From Massilia timonae CCUG 45783 (lineage in GTDB: Bacteria; Pseudomonadota; Gammaproteobacteria; Burkholderiales; Burkholderiaceae_D): DNA of 64,000 nucleotides. This document shows positions 17,870 to 28,508 of this stretch, piece by piece. The position numbers were made by a program, and so were the translations under genes. The stretch covers positions 184,695-248,694 of the forward strand of contig NZ_JH992924.1 of the NCBI RefSeq assembly GCF_000315425.1. Direction: 5' to 3'. The notes under the pieces were generated by a model. The model was given only the letters and a program-made list of their open reading frames with translations. It was not told the origin of the DNA and ran no database searches. Within the stretch, counting starts at the first letter, position 1, and every line of letters begins with the position of its first letter.

Positions 17870-18309
17870 GAGCGAAGCCAGAATTGCAGCGATTTGAAGC
17901 AGCTGCCTGCGCCAATCCGATTACAATGAAGATGCTGAGGACAAGGCTTATAGCCAGCCAGTGTTTTAGAATGGCCGCGCGTGTCCTGCGCAATAGGCTG
18001 CCATCACTGCCCCTCCCGGTTTGCTAATTTTGCAAGTCTACCCGAAGTGCACGCTGCAAGAAATTCCACTGCTCCTCGGAATCTCCGGCAGCCCTTAGAA
18101 GAAGTTTATGCAGGATAGCAGACGGTTTTCACGGTTCAGTGTAGTCGGATGTTTCCTATTTAGCCACTAGAGGGTTTTGTTAGGCGCTCTAAGCCGCGCA
18201 GCAAGCGTCAACGATAATATAGGCGTGATCTAGACGCAGACCTGCGGCAGGTCTCCCCACGTGGGCGGCCGGCATCGGTGGCAGCACGGTCCGCTTTCGT
18301 CTAGCATGT
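17870..18309. other. Intergenic region with possible out-of-frame N-terminus of the preceding gene
   Basis: The first about 130 bases contain the hydrophobic frames described for the 17402-17869 gene. The remaining 300 bases up to the end of the DUF4238 gene show no open frame of coding quality, no RNA gene and no clear terminator. Confidence 0.5.
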
Positions 18310-18758
18310 TTATCTCTGAAATATTTCGCGTTCCGCTTCGGACTGAACAGTGTTCCATAACCTCCATTGCTCCGCCTCGGCGTGGAACGCTTCCCGATTG
18401 ACGGTGCGCGGGCGCCACAGGGCTGCTTGTACGTCAGCAGAGCGGCCGAAGACATATCGATGCGCATGCTCCACCGTAAACCTCTGTATTTGCATAGCAA
18501 AATCGAGCGACACAGTTGTCCCTCGTGGCAGCCGCTGTCGAGCCCCGACTTGCGTAAATAAGAGGTGAGTGGGACTCAATGGCATAAAGATATCTGTGCC
18601 GTGACTGTTCCATCCGCCACCGAAGTCGTAGTTCTGCGCATCATGATAGTTTAGCCGCACAACAGGGCTGTTGTCAACGGCGATTGAAAACTGATACAGA
18701 TTTCGTCGTCCCAGCGATTTAAAACTGATACACCGCCGTCGCCGAACACCGTCCGTGT

Positions 18759-20650
<1,892 letters not shown>

Positions 20651-21383
20651 AATGGTGTATCAGTTTTCAATCGCTGCCTGTATCAGTTTACAACCGCTGC
20701 TGACAGCTGTCGCTGGTGAGCCACTCGACCTCTGGAGGGCTGCGAAGAATCGTCCAGCGATGTTGGTGAAGGACGTCGAGGGACTTCGTTAGCACATGCT
20801 TCAGGCTCCAGAGCCAAAGGCTGCGGCCTATCGATGCTTCAACACGGAGTAAGCCAGACTCTTCGCCCGGTTGAATCTCAACCATAGTACGAACTGGAAA
20901 CAGCTCGTCACCTGCTTTCCGCCCCTCGAATGCAATTGGAGTTCCAGTTCGTTTCGCCTCCTCCAGCTCATGGACGGCGTCACTCATGACCTTGTTGATA
21001 AGGGATGGCAGGTTCTCCTGCCAGTCCTTCATTCGCTCCAGCAGTCTGGCAGGCGTCCGAGCATCCTGCGCGGCTAAAAACCTGATTAGGCGAGCCCATT
21101 CGTCGGGACTAAGTCTTTGATCGGTTACCGCGTGCTGAAGAGCGCTGCCCGCTGGAGACTCGAACATTGAATCGAACCATCTCTCGATGTCGTCACTTTC
21201 GCCACTCGCTGCCATTTGCGTGTAGAGGTGCTGGTGAAATCCAAGGCTTTTGGGCGAGCGTGCTTTCCACAGGCTTGATCTCGCGTGAGGTACTAGGATC
21301 CGGTACGACCAGACGTTGCCGTGAGCGTCTGCCCAACGCTTCAGGTAGCTGTGGGGAACGTAATGATTATCTCGTTTAATCAA

Positions 21384-21909
21384 TGAAATCCCGTAATCGG
21401 ACTAGTTTGACAAGAAAAGAATCTCAGACTCAGTCAAGAGTATTCGTGGGCACAAGCGAACGTCCGCTTCTGGCCAGTTCGGCCGTGTAGTGTATAGCGA
21501 CTGTCGACCCGTTGCGGTCACTCAGCGTTCAGTTCGAACGTTTCGGCGAACTCGGCTTTTGAGTCGGCAATTTTGATGGCATGCTCCGGTTCCATTCCTA
21601 TCAACAGGATTATATGGACAACCGTCTAGCTCGAACAGCGGACGCAGGCCATCAGGAACGCGGCTAGCTGCGCGCGCGGCATGCTCTGCATTACCGCGTT
21701 CCATCCAGACTCGATCGCGTTCGACATCGAGGCCGTCGGATTTGTGCCGGTAATGAAATCACCGCGGCATCCACAACGCGTTGGTGGGGCGCCTGACGGC
21801 CGAACCGGTCGCGCCAGGGTACCCCGACTATTCTTGGAAGCTGCCTCCCTACGATGATGAGCGAGTCGATCATGAATCCCGTTTCGGGGTGATTTTCGCC
21901 CTGCGTTGA
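21384..21909. other. Intergenic stretch with weak coding remnants
   Basis: About 525 bases without a gene I can support. On the plus strand the frame ending at TGA 21907-21909 reads a plausible protein tail (ALVGRLTAEPVAPGYPD, then YSWKLPPYDDE) but opens after a stop at 21754-21756 with no start. On the minus strand a frame around 21640-21770 reads TGTNPTASMSNAIESGWNAV. These may be pieces of decayed genes; no family is recognised. Confidence 0.4.
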
Positions 21910-22254
21910 TCAGGCAAAGGAACCTTTGCCACCAAGGTCGTCCTTGAATCGCTTGTCAGCTATGTCGCGATGGAGCGGTGTCGTGCCAAGCTTGTTTTCC
22001 AGCGCGAATCTTGCGGCGGCTGTCGCCGACACGGGCATGCTGCCCTCGCTGACGTAGTGATATGCGCTCAGCACTTTTTGGTCGAATTTCGCGGTGTCCT
22101 TCTCATCGACGAATTTGTAGCGCGCTTGGAGGACGTGTGCGTGGCCCACCGCCTCGTCGTCGCTGATGACAAGATTTCCGCGCTCGCCCATGCGTACAAT
22201 CGCACGTCCGATCGCTAGGTAAGTCGCGTCCTCAGTAATTCCCGTAAGTTTCAT
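21910..22254 (-). CDS. Hypothetical protein (114 aa)
   Basis: A 114-residue soluble protein with no recognised domain. The ATG at 22254 is preceded by GGAG six bases upstream, so the start is well supported. The protein has no signal peptide or membrane helix. It lies downstream of another small minus-strand hypothetical gene in the accessory island; the two may form a transcript, with a 110-base gap. Confidence 0.6.
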   Translation of the reverse strand: MKLTGITEDATYLAIGRAIVRMGERGNLVISDDEAVGHAHVLQARYKFVDEKDTAKFDQKVLSAYHYVSEGSMPVSATAAARFALENKLGTTPLHRDIADKRFKDDLGGKGSFA

Positions 22255-22364
22255 TTCGTTCTCCGTTGTACAGTGAATAAGTTTCGATTGGCGACTCGGG
22301 GCCTAAGCCGCGATGGCGCAGGGTTTAGGGCTGCAGAATGCTGCGGCACGTAACAATTTGAGAT

Positions 22365-22721
22365 CTAGGCGCGGCGCGTCACCTCCACGCCGTTCAGGCC
22401 ATTTGACTCGACCTGGTAATCTGAGGTCTCGCCGCTGGCAGCATCGAACAGCGCCACGACAATGCCTGCTCGCGCCGGGCCGCTACGCGCAATGGGTACG
22501 CCTTTGCGCTGGTGATCTGGACCTGCCGGGAACAGGCGCGCGTCAGCCGGCAGCGCGGCGCCGGCGCGAACAGGAACGCGGACACGATAGGTGAGGTGTA
22601 ATTGCGCGTAACGGTTTGCTACATAGTTCGGGCTGTTGTCCGAGCTATGGGCCACGGCGTAGTCATTTTCCTCCTCAGCGAGCTCGACAGCTCGATCCAT
22701 TTCCTTGTTAGAAATGCACAT
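22365..22721 (-). CDS. Hypothetical protein (118 aa)
   Basis: The frame is open to 22790, but ATG 22721 has a good Shine-Dalgarno site (AGGAG, eight bases upstream), which gives a protein starting MCISNKEMDRAVELAEEEND. The middle (QLHLTYRVRVPVRAGAALPA) and C-terminus (DYQVESNGLNGVEVTRRA) look like a small beta-rich fold. No family is recognised. Confidence 0.55.
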   Translation of the reverse strand: MCISNKEMDRAVELAEEENDYAVAHSSDNSPNYVANRYAQLHLTYRVRVPVRAGAALPADARLFPAGPDHQRKGVPIARSGPARAGIVVALFDAASGETSDYQVESNGLNGVEVTRRA

Positions 22722-22862
22722 GAATTTTCTCCTAAGTGCGTTGACCGGGGCGTCCGGTGAGCAACTAGGATGCGTCACCTGGCAGGGCACGACAAGGGAT
22801 TTTTGAGGTGAAATCGGGGTGTACCGATTCTACTAATGCCGTGCACTTTCAGAGGACGAGAA

Positions 22863-23378
22863 ATGGCTTATGATGCCGTACCATTTTTACCTGTGCATGG
22901 AGCAACGATGCCCCGTACCCGCGACGAACACCACATTGTGCTGAGCCACTTTGACAACTTTTTTGTCTTCGGCTACCTGTACGAAAGCGAGCGGCAACGT
23001 AACCCGGACCTGGAAACCCTGCGAGGTTTTGCTGCGGAAATCGCTGCCAAGGCCGATCAGTCGCTCAATGCCGCAACCCTTACAGATCCGGAGCGCCTCC
23101 GAGGACTGATTTGCCGTGTTATGAATGTCCTGCAGCGAGCTTGCAAGGCGAACAACCCCGAAATTGACGGGCCAGTCGATGCTTCGTGGGATGGACTACT
23201 CGATAAATTTGCGAGCGAGGATCTGTGGCGTTTACACAGCGAACATCGCAATGAACTCATTCACATGTTCGAGACCGTTCTTTCACGGCTGAGCTTTACT
23301 TTTTCTGAAGATCTCCGACCATACGTCACGCCTGAGCTTGTGGCTGCGACATTCCGCGAGCCCCCTGTGCCAATATAA
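22863..23378 (+). CDS. Hypothetical protein (171 aa)
   Basis: ATG 22863 follows a GAGGACGAGAA purine-rich site and is preferred to 22836. The product starts MAYDAVPFLPVHGATMPRTR and is predicted soluble and mostly alpha-helical, with a conserved-looking region DLWRLHSEHRNELIHMFETV. No family is recognised. The stop codon lies two bases before the left end of an IS3-family element. Confidence 0.6.
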   Translation: MAYDAVPFLPVHGATMPRTRDEHHIVLSHFDNFFVFGYLYESERQRNPDLETLRGFAAEIAAKADQSLNAATLTDPERLRGLICRVMNVLQRACKANNPEIDGPVDASWDGLLDKFASEDLWRLHSEHRNELIHMFETVLSRLSFTFSEDLRPYVTPELVAATFREPPVPI

Positions 23379-23427
23379 CTTGAGACACCTACCCGATTAA
23401 TTTAGAGTACAGCGGTAGGTCCCCAAC

Positions 23428-23877
23428 ATGCACAGCCGAAAGCATCAAATCAGCAATTCTGTCGAACCCAGCAGCCCAGCCACGCCAGTGGACCGTCCCG
23501 ATCCCGAGGTCGTCCCGGTCGCCAAGCGACGCACGTTTTCCAACGCCGAGAAGCTGCGCATTCTTGCCGCTGCCGACTCCTGCCAGGCGCCTGGCGACAT
23601 CGGTGCCTTGCTCCGCCGCGAAGGCATTTATTCGTCCCATCTGGCCACTTGGCGCAAGCAACGCCAGGCCGCTGCGGCCTCTCAAGTCCTCGCGCGCAAG
23701 CGTGGCCCAAAGGTCGACCTAGCTGCTGCTCAGGACCGCAAGGTGCGCGACCTGGAGGCAGAGGTGGCGCGCCTGCGAGACAAGTTGGCCAAGGCCGACC
23801 TGATCATTGACGTCCAAAAAAAACTTTCCACCCTGCTGGGGCTGAGTACGGCCGACACGCCGAGCGAGCCGAAGTGA
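23428..23877 (+). CDS. IS3-family transposase OrfA
   Basis: A 149-residue OrfA with a helix-turn-helix (KRRTFSNAEKLRILAAADSC, then a second half EGIYSSHLATWRKQR) and a C-terminal coiled-coil (VRDLEAEVARLRDKLAKADL). An A8 run at about 23816-23823 could serve for -1 slippage into the orfB frame, producing the OrfAB fusion. The stop overlaps the GTG of orfB. Confidence 0.9.
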   Translation: MHSRKHQISNSVEPSSPATPVDRPDPEVVPVAKRRTFSNAEKLRILAAADSCQAPGDIGALLRREGIYSSHLATWRKQRQAAAASQVLARKRGPKVDLAAAQDRKVRDLEAEVARLRDKLAKADLIIDVQKKLSTLLGLSTADTPSEPK

Positions 23878-24893
23878 TCAGCGCCGCCAATCACCTCGCC
23901 GGCGAAGTTGGCGTGGCCGCAGCCTGCCGCGCATTGCAATTGCCGCGCAGCGCACTATATCGCCATCGCACCGCGCAACGACCTGGTTCGTTAGCGCCCG
24001 TGACGCCGGCTGCGCCAGCCCGACGGCCACCGCTCGCGTTGTCCGAGCATGAGCGGCGTGTCGTGCTGGAGGTGCTCAACAGCCCACGCTTTGCCAATTG
24101 TGCGCCGGCCGCCATCCACGCTCAACTGCTCGACGAAGGGCGCTATGTGGCGTCGGTACGCACGATGTACCGCCTGCTACAAGGCTGCGCTGCCGTGCGC
24201 GAACGCCGTAACCAGTTGCGCCATCCGGAGTACACCAAGCCGGAACTGCTGGCCGTCGCACCAAACCAGGTGTGGAGCTGGGACATCACCAAACTCAAGG
24301 GACCGGTCCGGGGCACCTGTTTCCACCTGTACGTCATCCTCGACATCTTCAGCCGCTACGTCGTCGGCTGGATGGTGGCCGAACGGGAGACCGCCGAACT
24401 GGCCGAACAGCTGATCGCCGACAGCGCCGCAAAGGAAAATATCGCGCCTGGTACCTTGACCCTGCATGCCGATCGCGGCAGCAGCATGCGCTCCAAGCCG
24501 GTCGCTACGCTGCTGAGCGATCTGGGCATCGCCAAATCGCATAGCCGCCCTTACGTTTCGGATGACAACCCGTATTCCGAGGCGCAATTCAAGACCTTGA
24601 AGTACCGGCCCGGCTTCCCGGCGCGCTTTGGCTCGCTCGCTGACGCACGCGCCCACTGCGCAGCCTTCTTCACCTGGTACAACCAGCAGCACCGCCATTC
24701 CGGCATCGGCATGATGACCCCGGAAAGCGTCCATGCCGGCCGTGCCGCCGAGATCCGCAAGCTGCGCCAGGCAACGCTTGAAAGCGCCTACCAACGCACG
24801 CCGGGCCGCTTCAAGCACTGCGTACCACGACAGACCAAATTGCCGACAGCGGCATGGATCAATCCACCAGTCACGGAGAAAAAAGCAGCCTGA
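23874..24893 (+). CDS. IS3-family transposase OrfB (DDE)
   Basis: A 339-residue OrfB with the HTH_21 region followed by an rve core. NQVWSWDITKLKGP contains the first Asp, LTLHADRGSSMRSKPVA the second, and DDNPYSEAQFKTLKYRPGFP the Glu. The frame is intact and starts with GTG, overlapping the OrfA stop (GTGA). Confidence 0.92.
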   Translation: MISAANHLAGEVGVAAACRALQLPRSALYRHRTAQRPGSLAPVTPAAPARRPPLALSEHERRVVLEVLNSPRFANCAPAAIHAQLLDEGRYVASVRTMYRLLQGCAAVRERRNQLRHPEYTKPELLAVAPNQVWSWDITKLKGPVRGTCFHLYVILDIFSRYVVGWMVAERETAELAEQLIADSAAKENIAPGTLTLHADRGSSMRSKPVATLLSDLGIAKSHSRPYVSDDNPYSEAQFKTLKYRPGFPARFGSLADARAHCAAFFTWYNQQHRHSGIGMMTPESVHAGRAAEIRKLRQATLESAYQRTPGRFKHCVPRQTKLPTAAWINPPVTEKKAA

Positions 24894-24997
24894 ACAAGAG
24901 AGTTAGACTCTCATCATTCCACCAGGTGTTTCAAATTCATTGACACGTTCCGGAGCTTCGTCGCGAAGGGCAGATCCGCTACGCTGGACCGGTTCCA

Positions 24998-25957
24998 GTG
25001 AACGTCCTCAGCGCTATCGCGCACCAGGCTTTCGTTGCCGGCCTGACTACAAGCCAGGCTCTATTGGGCAGTCCCATGCGTGTTGACCAGATGGTCGACA
25101 CATACGTGAAACAGGCTAACCAGAGCTTTCAGCACTTGGTAACGTCTGGATTTGTGTACGAGATGGTGAAGGATCTATTCTCTCGTGCACGGCGTCTGAA
25201 GATTAGCCTGGACAGGATTTATCCGTGGGGAGCGCTGTGGGAGGCGCCATACTACGCACATTCACTTTTGGTGATCTATTCGGACCTGATCACTTCCGGC
25301 ATCATTAAAAACTCGAAACACAGTCCGAAGGACAAGACCGGCGAGGCACCGCCGGACGACTTGTTCGAAGCGTTCGACTATTGGGCCGTCAATGCCCTTC
25401 CGGAACCGCGAATTCCATCCTCGGATCCAATCCCGAAGACATGTTTCCACACTAACGATACAGACATTCTTATTGACGGGAATTTCCTTCAACATCATGC
25501 AGTCTTGGCGATCCGTTACGACCAGCGGCTACCTGATGTCGAGCGGGCTATGCGTGGATTTCGCAATGTGCTACTTGCCCAGCGCAACAGGTATTGCGCC
25601 AACGCAGGGGTAGGTCTAACGTCGGATGAGACCAAGTTGTCTAACCGACCACGCCGGGAAATTATCCCGATCAACAAGACCAACAGAAGGCTGGTGCAAG
25701 ACGTCAGCGCGATAACCGGCCACATGTGCGCGATGATATACATCGAGAAAATGCGCGAAACGCTACGCGATGAGTTGCCGAAAAAGACACCGTACGCCGA
25801 AATGCTCAAAAAGAACCAAGTAGACTTAATGTTCAAGATGCTCGATCACACGGGCTTCGACCTTGACCCCCAGACAATCCAGAAAGCTATCGCGAAAATC
25901 CCAGCTCAGTGCAACGCACTTCGGTCGGAACTTCTAAAAGAACACGCTAGAGATTAA
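24998..25957 (+). CDS. Hypothetical protein (319 aa or 5'-truncated)
   Basis: I do not recognise this 319-residue helical protein. The GTG at 24998 has no Shine-Dalgarno site at a useful distance. The same frame stays open and coding-like for about 18 more codons upstream (HVPELRREGQIRYAGPVPV) until a TGA next to the IS3 element end at 24933. The gene may therefore have lost its 5' end when the IS inserted or when neighbouring DNA was deleted. No signal peptide or membrane helix is evident. Confidence 0.55.
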   Translation: MNVLSAIAHQAFVAGLTTSQALLGSPMRVDQMVDTYVKQANQSFQHLVTSGFVYEMVKDLFSRARRLKISLDRIYPWGALWEAPYYAHSLLVIYSDLITSGIIKNSKHSPKDKTGEAPPDDLFEAFDYWAVNALPEPRIPSSDPIPKTCFHTNDTDILIDGNFLQHHAVLAIRYDQRLPDVERAMRGFRNVLLAQRNRYCANAGVGLTSDETKLSNRPRREIIPINKTNRRLVQDVSAITGHMCAMIYIEKMRETLRDELPKKTPYAEMLKKNQVDLMFKMLDHTGFDLDPQTIQKAIAKIPAQCNALRSELLKEHARD

Positions 25958-26021
25958 CAGGGCGTAGACGAAATGAATGACGTAGGTGTGGCATGCTGTT
26001 GGGGTATGGAAGGAGCATGCC

Positions 26022-26222
26022 ATGGCGCCGAAACATCCGCTGGATGACGCTGAGTCATCAAGCAGGGCTGGTGGTAGGCCGTCGGCGTTGACGCCTGAGC
26101 ATATCGCAGTGTTGCACGACATTGCTATCTCCGCCGCAGGGGTACGACCGGCCGGGGCACGTCTGCTGCTCAACAGGCTTGTCTACTTACCTTCTGCAGG
26201 GGAGGGCTGGGATGCCCGCTAG
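26022..26222 (+). pseudogene. Short IS630-like transposase N-terminal fragment
   Basis: ATG 26022 has a strong Shine-Dalgarno site (GGAAGGAG). The 66-residue product starts MAPKHPLDDAESSSRAGGRP and continues SALTPEHIAVLHDI, which resembles the opening of IS630-type transposases before their helix-turn-helix. After about 40 residues the similarity ends. Nothing of the DDE domain is present, so this is probably a remnant. Confidence 0.4.
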
Positions 26223-26262
26223 GGGGACAATTCCTTAATGACCGGTTATGGCCGAAACGAGG

Positions 26263-26410
26263 CTACAACGCCCGATTAGCCGCAACAAAGGACAGCAGTA
26301 GCACACCGAACAGCTCGAGCCTACGCCGCATGCCGGTTACCGCGCCGCTCAGCGTGAACACGAAGGTTCCGAGCAGGTCGAGCGTCAGGACGAGGGGCTT
26401 CAGGGAAACC
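26263..26410 (-). pseudogene. Fragment of a UPF0126/TRIC-type membrane channel gene
   Basis: The minus strand reads LKPLVLTLDLLGTFVFTLSG, then AVTGMRRRLELFGVLLLSFV, then AANRAL and a stop (TAG, 26263-26265). LDLLGTFVFxLSGAVxGxRRxxxLFGVxxLxFVAA is the well-known N-terminal segment of UPF0126 (YicG-like, TRIC cation channel) proteins. The expected glycine-rich continuation is missing and no start codon is in frame, so only the first quarter of the gene survives. Confidence 0.65.
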
Positions 26411-26573
26411 CATCAAGGCAAGGATAGCGAGCATCGGGCGGTCGCATCGAATCGAATGGGCCAGTGAAACGTAAAGGTGCCCACCTTGCGCTCATATCGA
26501 TGAGCGTACATGGACAAATAGCCAGGCCCTTGTCATACTTGCAAAAGAGTAATTAATTCGATCGGGGCGGACT

Positions 26574-28508
26574 ATGCTGAACGATTATCTGAACAGGGAT
26601 GCACGGCTTTTCCTCGAGCGGATGCCTGAGGCGCAACGTGAGTGGGTCGGCCTCGTCATCGCTGAGTTGCGAAAGCGCTATCCGGCCGCTGATCACTGGA
26701 CTACCGGTGGAGAAGGTTCCAAGTACACCGATATCCGTATCGGCGGAAAACCAAAAAAGCTTACCAAAGGTAAGCCGGTGTTCTATATACAGCTACATCG
26801 TGGCAGGGGCCCCGTATCGCTGTTCGTCAACCCGAGCGCGCGGCGAAGCGATGCCGAGGCGAGGCTGCTTTTTGACCAAGCGCCGATCCTGCAAGAAGTG
26901 AAGGAATGGCTGGACGGCTACGAACTCACCGACCGGGGATACACTAAGCTGGAAGGCGATGGATTGCGGCCGGCGGACTATCCGGAGTCAGCCGGCGAGG
27001 ATGAAGACGCCAGTCCGGACGACGAGGGCGATGCGCCTGTGTCGCAGGACGACGAAGCGCCCGCCCAAGCCCTGAACCGCATTCTCTACGGTCCTCCCGG
27101 CACTGGCAAGACCTACCGCACGGTGAGCGAAGCGCTGCGCATCATTGAGGATACGGCCGAGCCGGACGGCGACTATGCGGCCCAGAAGAAGCGTTTCGAC
27201 GCCTTGCGCCGGGAAGGCCGGATCGCCTTCGTCACATTTCACCAAAGCTTCAGCTACGAGGACTTCATCGAGGGCATCCGTGCCGATACCCTCAAGGGCC
27301 AACTGTGCTACAGCGTGCGTGACGGCGTCTTCAAGCAGATGGCCATCTCTGCCATGTACCGTACGCCGGTGCCGCTAGAGCGGCAGGCCGAGCCAGACTT
27401 CGATGATGTCTTTGAGGCCTTCTTGGAAAAAGTCGGAAGCGAGCTGCCGTACCGGCTCCAGAGTGCATCGGGTGGAGAACTGCTAGTTCAGTCGATCAAC
27501 GATGCAGACACGTTGCGGGTGACGCATGCAGGGCGCACAGCAGTGTATGGCGTGACTAGGAATCGACTGAAAGCCCTGTATGAGGCATATCCAACTCAGG
27601 CCGCGCTCGCCCTTAAGTCTACGGTGAATGCCATCACCGAGGTTATCGGCGGCGCCAACTCGACGGTATACTGGGGCGCACTCAAGCGCCTGCTGCAGTT
27701 CAGGGACGACTCCCGCCAGGAGCTGACACCGGCACCGGAGGAAAACCTGTCGCCGGTCGAGTTGACGGAATACGAGCAGATCAAGCGCCGGGTGCTCGGC
27801 GACGATACTCTGGCACCGAACGGCAAGCGCTACGTGCTGATCATCGACGAAATCAACCGCGGCAATATGTCGCGCGTGTTCGGTGAACTGATCACGCTAA
27901 TCGAACCGGCCAAGCGCGCCGGCCGGTTCGAGACCGCAGAGGTCCAGCTGCCGTATTCCGGTGAGCGCTTCAGCGTGCCGTCCAACCTCTACCTCATCGG
28001 CACGATGAACACTGCCGACCGGTCGCTGGCCGTCGTCGACACGGCGCTGCGGCGGCGCTTCGACTTCATCGAGATGATGCCCGATCCAGACGCGCTGAAG
28101 CAGGACGATGTGCAAGGTGTGAAGATCAAGCTCATGCTTCGCGCCATCAACTTGCGCATCGAGCACCTGTACGACCGCGAACACACCATCGGCCATTCCT
28201 TTTTCATGGGCCTCACTGCGCGTTCCACGCTGGGCGATCTGGCGCTCATCTTCAAGAACAACGTTCTTCCCTTGCTGGAAGAGTATTTCTTCGAGGATTG
28301 GGAAAAGATCGACAAGATTCTCGGCAAGTCGCGCATCTACGAATCCCAGTCCACCACGACGCTGGGGTTCGCGCCTACTGGCAAGACCTGGAGGAGAAGG
28401 CTCGAGCGGCTCGACAAGGCAGCAACCTACCAGGCAATCTACGAACAAGCTGCTGCAGACCCGGAGCCGGAGACAGCGCCGGCCGCAGCGGACGACGCCG
28501 ATGGCTGA
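26574..28508 (+). CDS. mcrB: McrB-like AAA+ GTPase/ATPase of a McrBC-type restriction system
   Basis: A 644-residue motor subunit of a type IV (modified-DNA-dependent) restriction system. The N-terminal about 120 residues form a separate domain (YPAADHWTTGGEGSKYTDI, KPVFYIQLHRGRGPVSLFVN) unlike the classical E. coli McrB DNA-binding domain. An acidic linker (about 135-165) follows, then the McrB AAA+ core: Walker A GPPGTGKT at 173-180, Walker B LIIDEINRGNMSRVFGEL near 423, and MNTADRS near 478, the McrB nucleotide signature. The 3' end overlaps mcrC by eight bases. Confidence 0.88.
   Translation: MLNDYLNRDARLFLERMPEAQREWVGLVIAELRKRYPAADHWTTGGEGSKYTDIRIGGKPKKLTKGKPVFYIQLHRGRGPVSLFVNPSARRSDAEARLLFDQAPILQEVKEWLDGYELTDRGYTKLEGDGLRPADYPESAGEDEDASPDDEGDAPVSQDDEAPAQALNRILYGPPGTGKTYRTVSEALRIIEDTAEPDGDYAAQKKRFDALRREGRIAFVTFHQSFSYEDFIEGIRADTLKGQLCYSVRDGVFKQMAISAMYRTPVPLERQAEPDFDDVFEAFLEKVGSELPYRLQSASGGELLVQSINDADTLRVTHAGRTAVYGVTRNRLKALYEAYPTQAALALKSTVNAITEVIGGANSTVYWGALKRLLQFRDDSRQELTPAPEENLSPVELTEYEQIKRRVLGDDTLAPNGKRYVLIIDEINRGNMSRVFGELITLIEPAKRAGRFETAEVQLPYSGERFSVPSNLYLIGTMNTADRSLAVVDTALRRRFDFIEMMPDPDALKQDDVQGVKIKLMLRAINLRIEHLYDREHTIGHSFFMGLTARSTLGDLALIFKNNVLPLLEEYFFEDWEKIDKILGKSRIYESQSTTTLGFAPTGKTWRRRLERLDKAATYQAIYEQAAADPEPETAPAAADDADG

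Larger units (their letters stand above)
23381..24933 (+). mobile_element. IS3-family insertion sequence, no target duplication seen
   Basis: The element begins TGAGACACCT and ends AGGTGTTTCA, short imperfect inverted repeats with the TGA...TCA tips usual in IS3. It carries orfA and orfB in overlapping frames. Flanking bases (AACT on the left, AATT on the right) do not form a clear direct repeat. This suggests either drift or an IS-mediated deletion of neighbouring DNA. Confidence 0.8.

Noticed and set aside
21384..21909. Short coding-like frames on both strands
   Set aside because: They lack starts and overlap on opposite strands, so I list the region only as intergenic remnants.
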